This document shows, piece by piece, positions 5,599-6,864 of a stretch of 6,864 nucleotides of DNA (its first letter is position 1; each line of letters begins with the position of its first letter). The translations under genes were made by a program, and so were the position numbers. Origin of the DNA: an uncultured Xanthobacteraceae bacterium (GTDB taxonomy: Bacteria > Pseudomonadota > Alphaproteobacteria > Rhizobiales > Xanthobacteraceae); NCBI GenBank assembly GCA_955652925.1, contig CATPCO010000646.1, positions 1-6,864 on the forward strand, read 5' to 3'. Below the pieces are notes generated by a model. The model was not told the DNA's origin. It saw only the letters and a program-made list of their open reading frames with translations, and ran no database searches.

Positions 5599-6864
5599 CT
5601 ATGTTCCGGCCTTTGCATCCTCAAGAATCATTTCAGCGCCCTTCTCGCCGATCATAATCGTTGCCGCGTTGGTATTGCCGGAAACGACCGCCGGCATGAT
5701 CGAGGCATCAACCACGCGCAGACCCCCGAAACCGTGTAAGCGCAATCGCTCGTCGACCACGGCATTCTCGTCCTGGCCCATGCGACAGGTGCCTACCGGA
5801 TGATAGGTGGTGGAGCCGCGACGGCGGATAAAATCAAGCAAATCATCATCGTTCTCGCATTGCGTTCCCGGCTCAATCTCCTCAGCAATATAACGTGCCA
5901 TTGCAGGCGCCTGAAAGATGCGGCGCAGCACCCTGACGCCCGCCACGATGGTCTCGCGGTCCTTCGGTGCCGCCAGATAGTTTGGGTGGATCGCCGGCGC
6001 CTCGCGCGGATTGGCGGACTTGATGCGTACAAAGCCACGGCTCTCGGGGCGCAGCAATGTGCACACCCCGGTCACACCAGGGAAGGGATGCAGCTCTCCG
6101 CCAATGATGTCGGCGGAGTACAGCGCAATCGAACATTGCGAGTCGGGCGTTTCCGATGCGGGATGCGCGCACACGAAACATCCGGCGGAGATCGCCGGGA
6201 CAGCGAGATAACCTCGGCGGGTGAATGCGTAGCGCAGGCCCGCCGAGCACTTTCCTCTCCAGGTGCGCACTGCATCGTTGAGCGTGATCGGTTTATTGCA
6301 ACGCAAAATGATACGGCCTGCAAAATGATCGTTGAGAGCATCGCCGATACCCGGAGCATCGGCGATCACGGCTACTCCGAGCGACTGCAACAGCGAGGCC
6401 GGTCCGATCCCGGAAAGCTGCAGCAGTTGCGGCGAATTGAAGGCTCCCGAAGCAATGATCACCTCGATCTTGGCGCATGCACTACGTTTGTCATTGCCTA
6501 GAAGATACTCCAGGCCGATCGCGCGTCGACCATCGAAGAGAATGCGTGTGGCGAGCGCCTCCGAAACGACTTTGAGATTGGCGCGTCGGCGCGCAGAGCG
6601 GAGATATCCGGCTGCGGTCGAGGAACGTACCCCCTTGCACATGGTGGTCTGGTAATAGCCCGCGCCTTCCTGCGCTGATCCGTTGAAATCGTCGTTGCGG
6701 CGATACCCGCATTGCTGCGCGGCCTCAATATAGGCTTCGGCCAGCGGGTGCCGGTCGCGCAAATCTGAAACAACAAGCGGCCCGCCAACGCCGAGGAATT
6801 GATCTGCGCCTCGGTCGTTGACTTACGCTTAGCGAAAATAGGTTAGGACGTCGTCGTAGCTCCA
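5599..6864 (-). pseudogene. GMC-family FAD-dependent oxidoreductase, disrupted by two stop codons, N-terminus outside window
   Basis: One frame of about 420 codons runs from the right edge to the TAG at 5599-5601 and matches the choline/alcohol dehydrogenase-like GMC family throughout. From the edge it reads WSYDDVLTYFR, TAA, A, TAA, VNDRGADQFLGVGGPL, then SDLRDRHPLAEAYIEAAQ. Relatives read 'WSYDDVLPYFRKAE.N.RG', so the stops (6829-6831 and 6823-6825) replace a Lys and a Glu without a frameshift. Downstream the protein is well kept: substrate-domain segment FNSPQLLQLSGIGP, catalytic-type His in YHPVGTCRMG (codon 5800-5802), Asn in GNTNAATIMIGEKGAEMI (second Asn codon 5668-5670). The N-terminal FAD-binding GxGxxG segment lies beyond the edge; families are usually 530-550 residues. 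A product beginning at the TTG 6760-6762 (387 residues) would lack the FAD site, so I call it a recent pseudogene. It would have oxidised an alcohol in the cytoplasm using FAD. A sequencing error is possible but would have to occur twice. Confidence 0.82.

Noticed and set aside
4688..5803. A 371-codon plus-strand open frame opposite the LivK-like gene, the promoter gap and the GMC end
   Set aside because: It crosses gene boundaries and the promoter region, has no family resemblance, and mirrors the codon pattern of the conserved minus-strand genes.

Overview
The window looks like chromosomal DNA of a GC-rich alphaproteobacterium, most plausibly Bradyrhizobium or a close relative. That judgement rests on base composition, protein style (a fused LivM-LivG, Tat-type signals on binding proteins) and palindromic intergenic repeats of a kind I remember from that group. 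No database search was possible. All supported genes lie on the minus strand, so transcription runs from high to low coordinates.

At the right edge (5599-6864) is the C-terminal three quarters of a GMC-family FAD-dependent alcohol/choline-dehydrogenase-like oxidoreductase. Its frame continues to the window edge but is broken by two TAA codons only one codon apart, so I call it a pseudogene. A 95-bp gap follows, holding a perfect TATAAT -10 box, a GTCGCA-N4-TGCGAC inverted repeat at the expected transcription start, and a strong AGGAGG ribosome site.

Next comes a compact four-gene ABC uptake operon of the branched-chain/hydrophobic amino acid (HAAT, Liv) type: livK-like binding protein (4313-5503), livH permease (3451-4308), a livM-livG permease/ATPase fusion (1646-3454) and livF ATPase (919-1665). 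The genes are 4 nt apart or overlap. The binding protein would capture ligand in the periplasm, LivH and the LivM half form the membrane channel, and the LivG half and LivF are the two ATPases. Substrate is uncertain. The LivG half has an ABC signature loop without its glycines. A small terminator-like hairpin contains the livF stop codon.

The 331-bp gap at 588-918 contains a cluster of strong hairpins, including two related palindromic elements in opposite orientation whose central stems differ in sequence but both pair perfectly. Left of it (1-587) is the N-terminal part of a family-1 (sugar-type) ABC solute-binding protein that runs off the window and probably opens a second, separate uptake operon. 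I see no RNA gene, CRISPR array, insertion sequence or obviously novel system; the best leads are the covarying palindromes, the altered LivG signature and the double-stop GMC gene.
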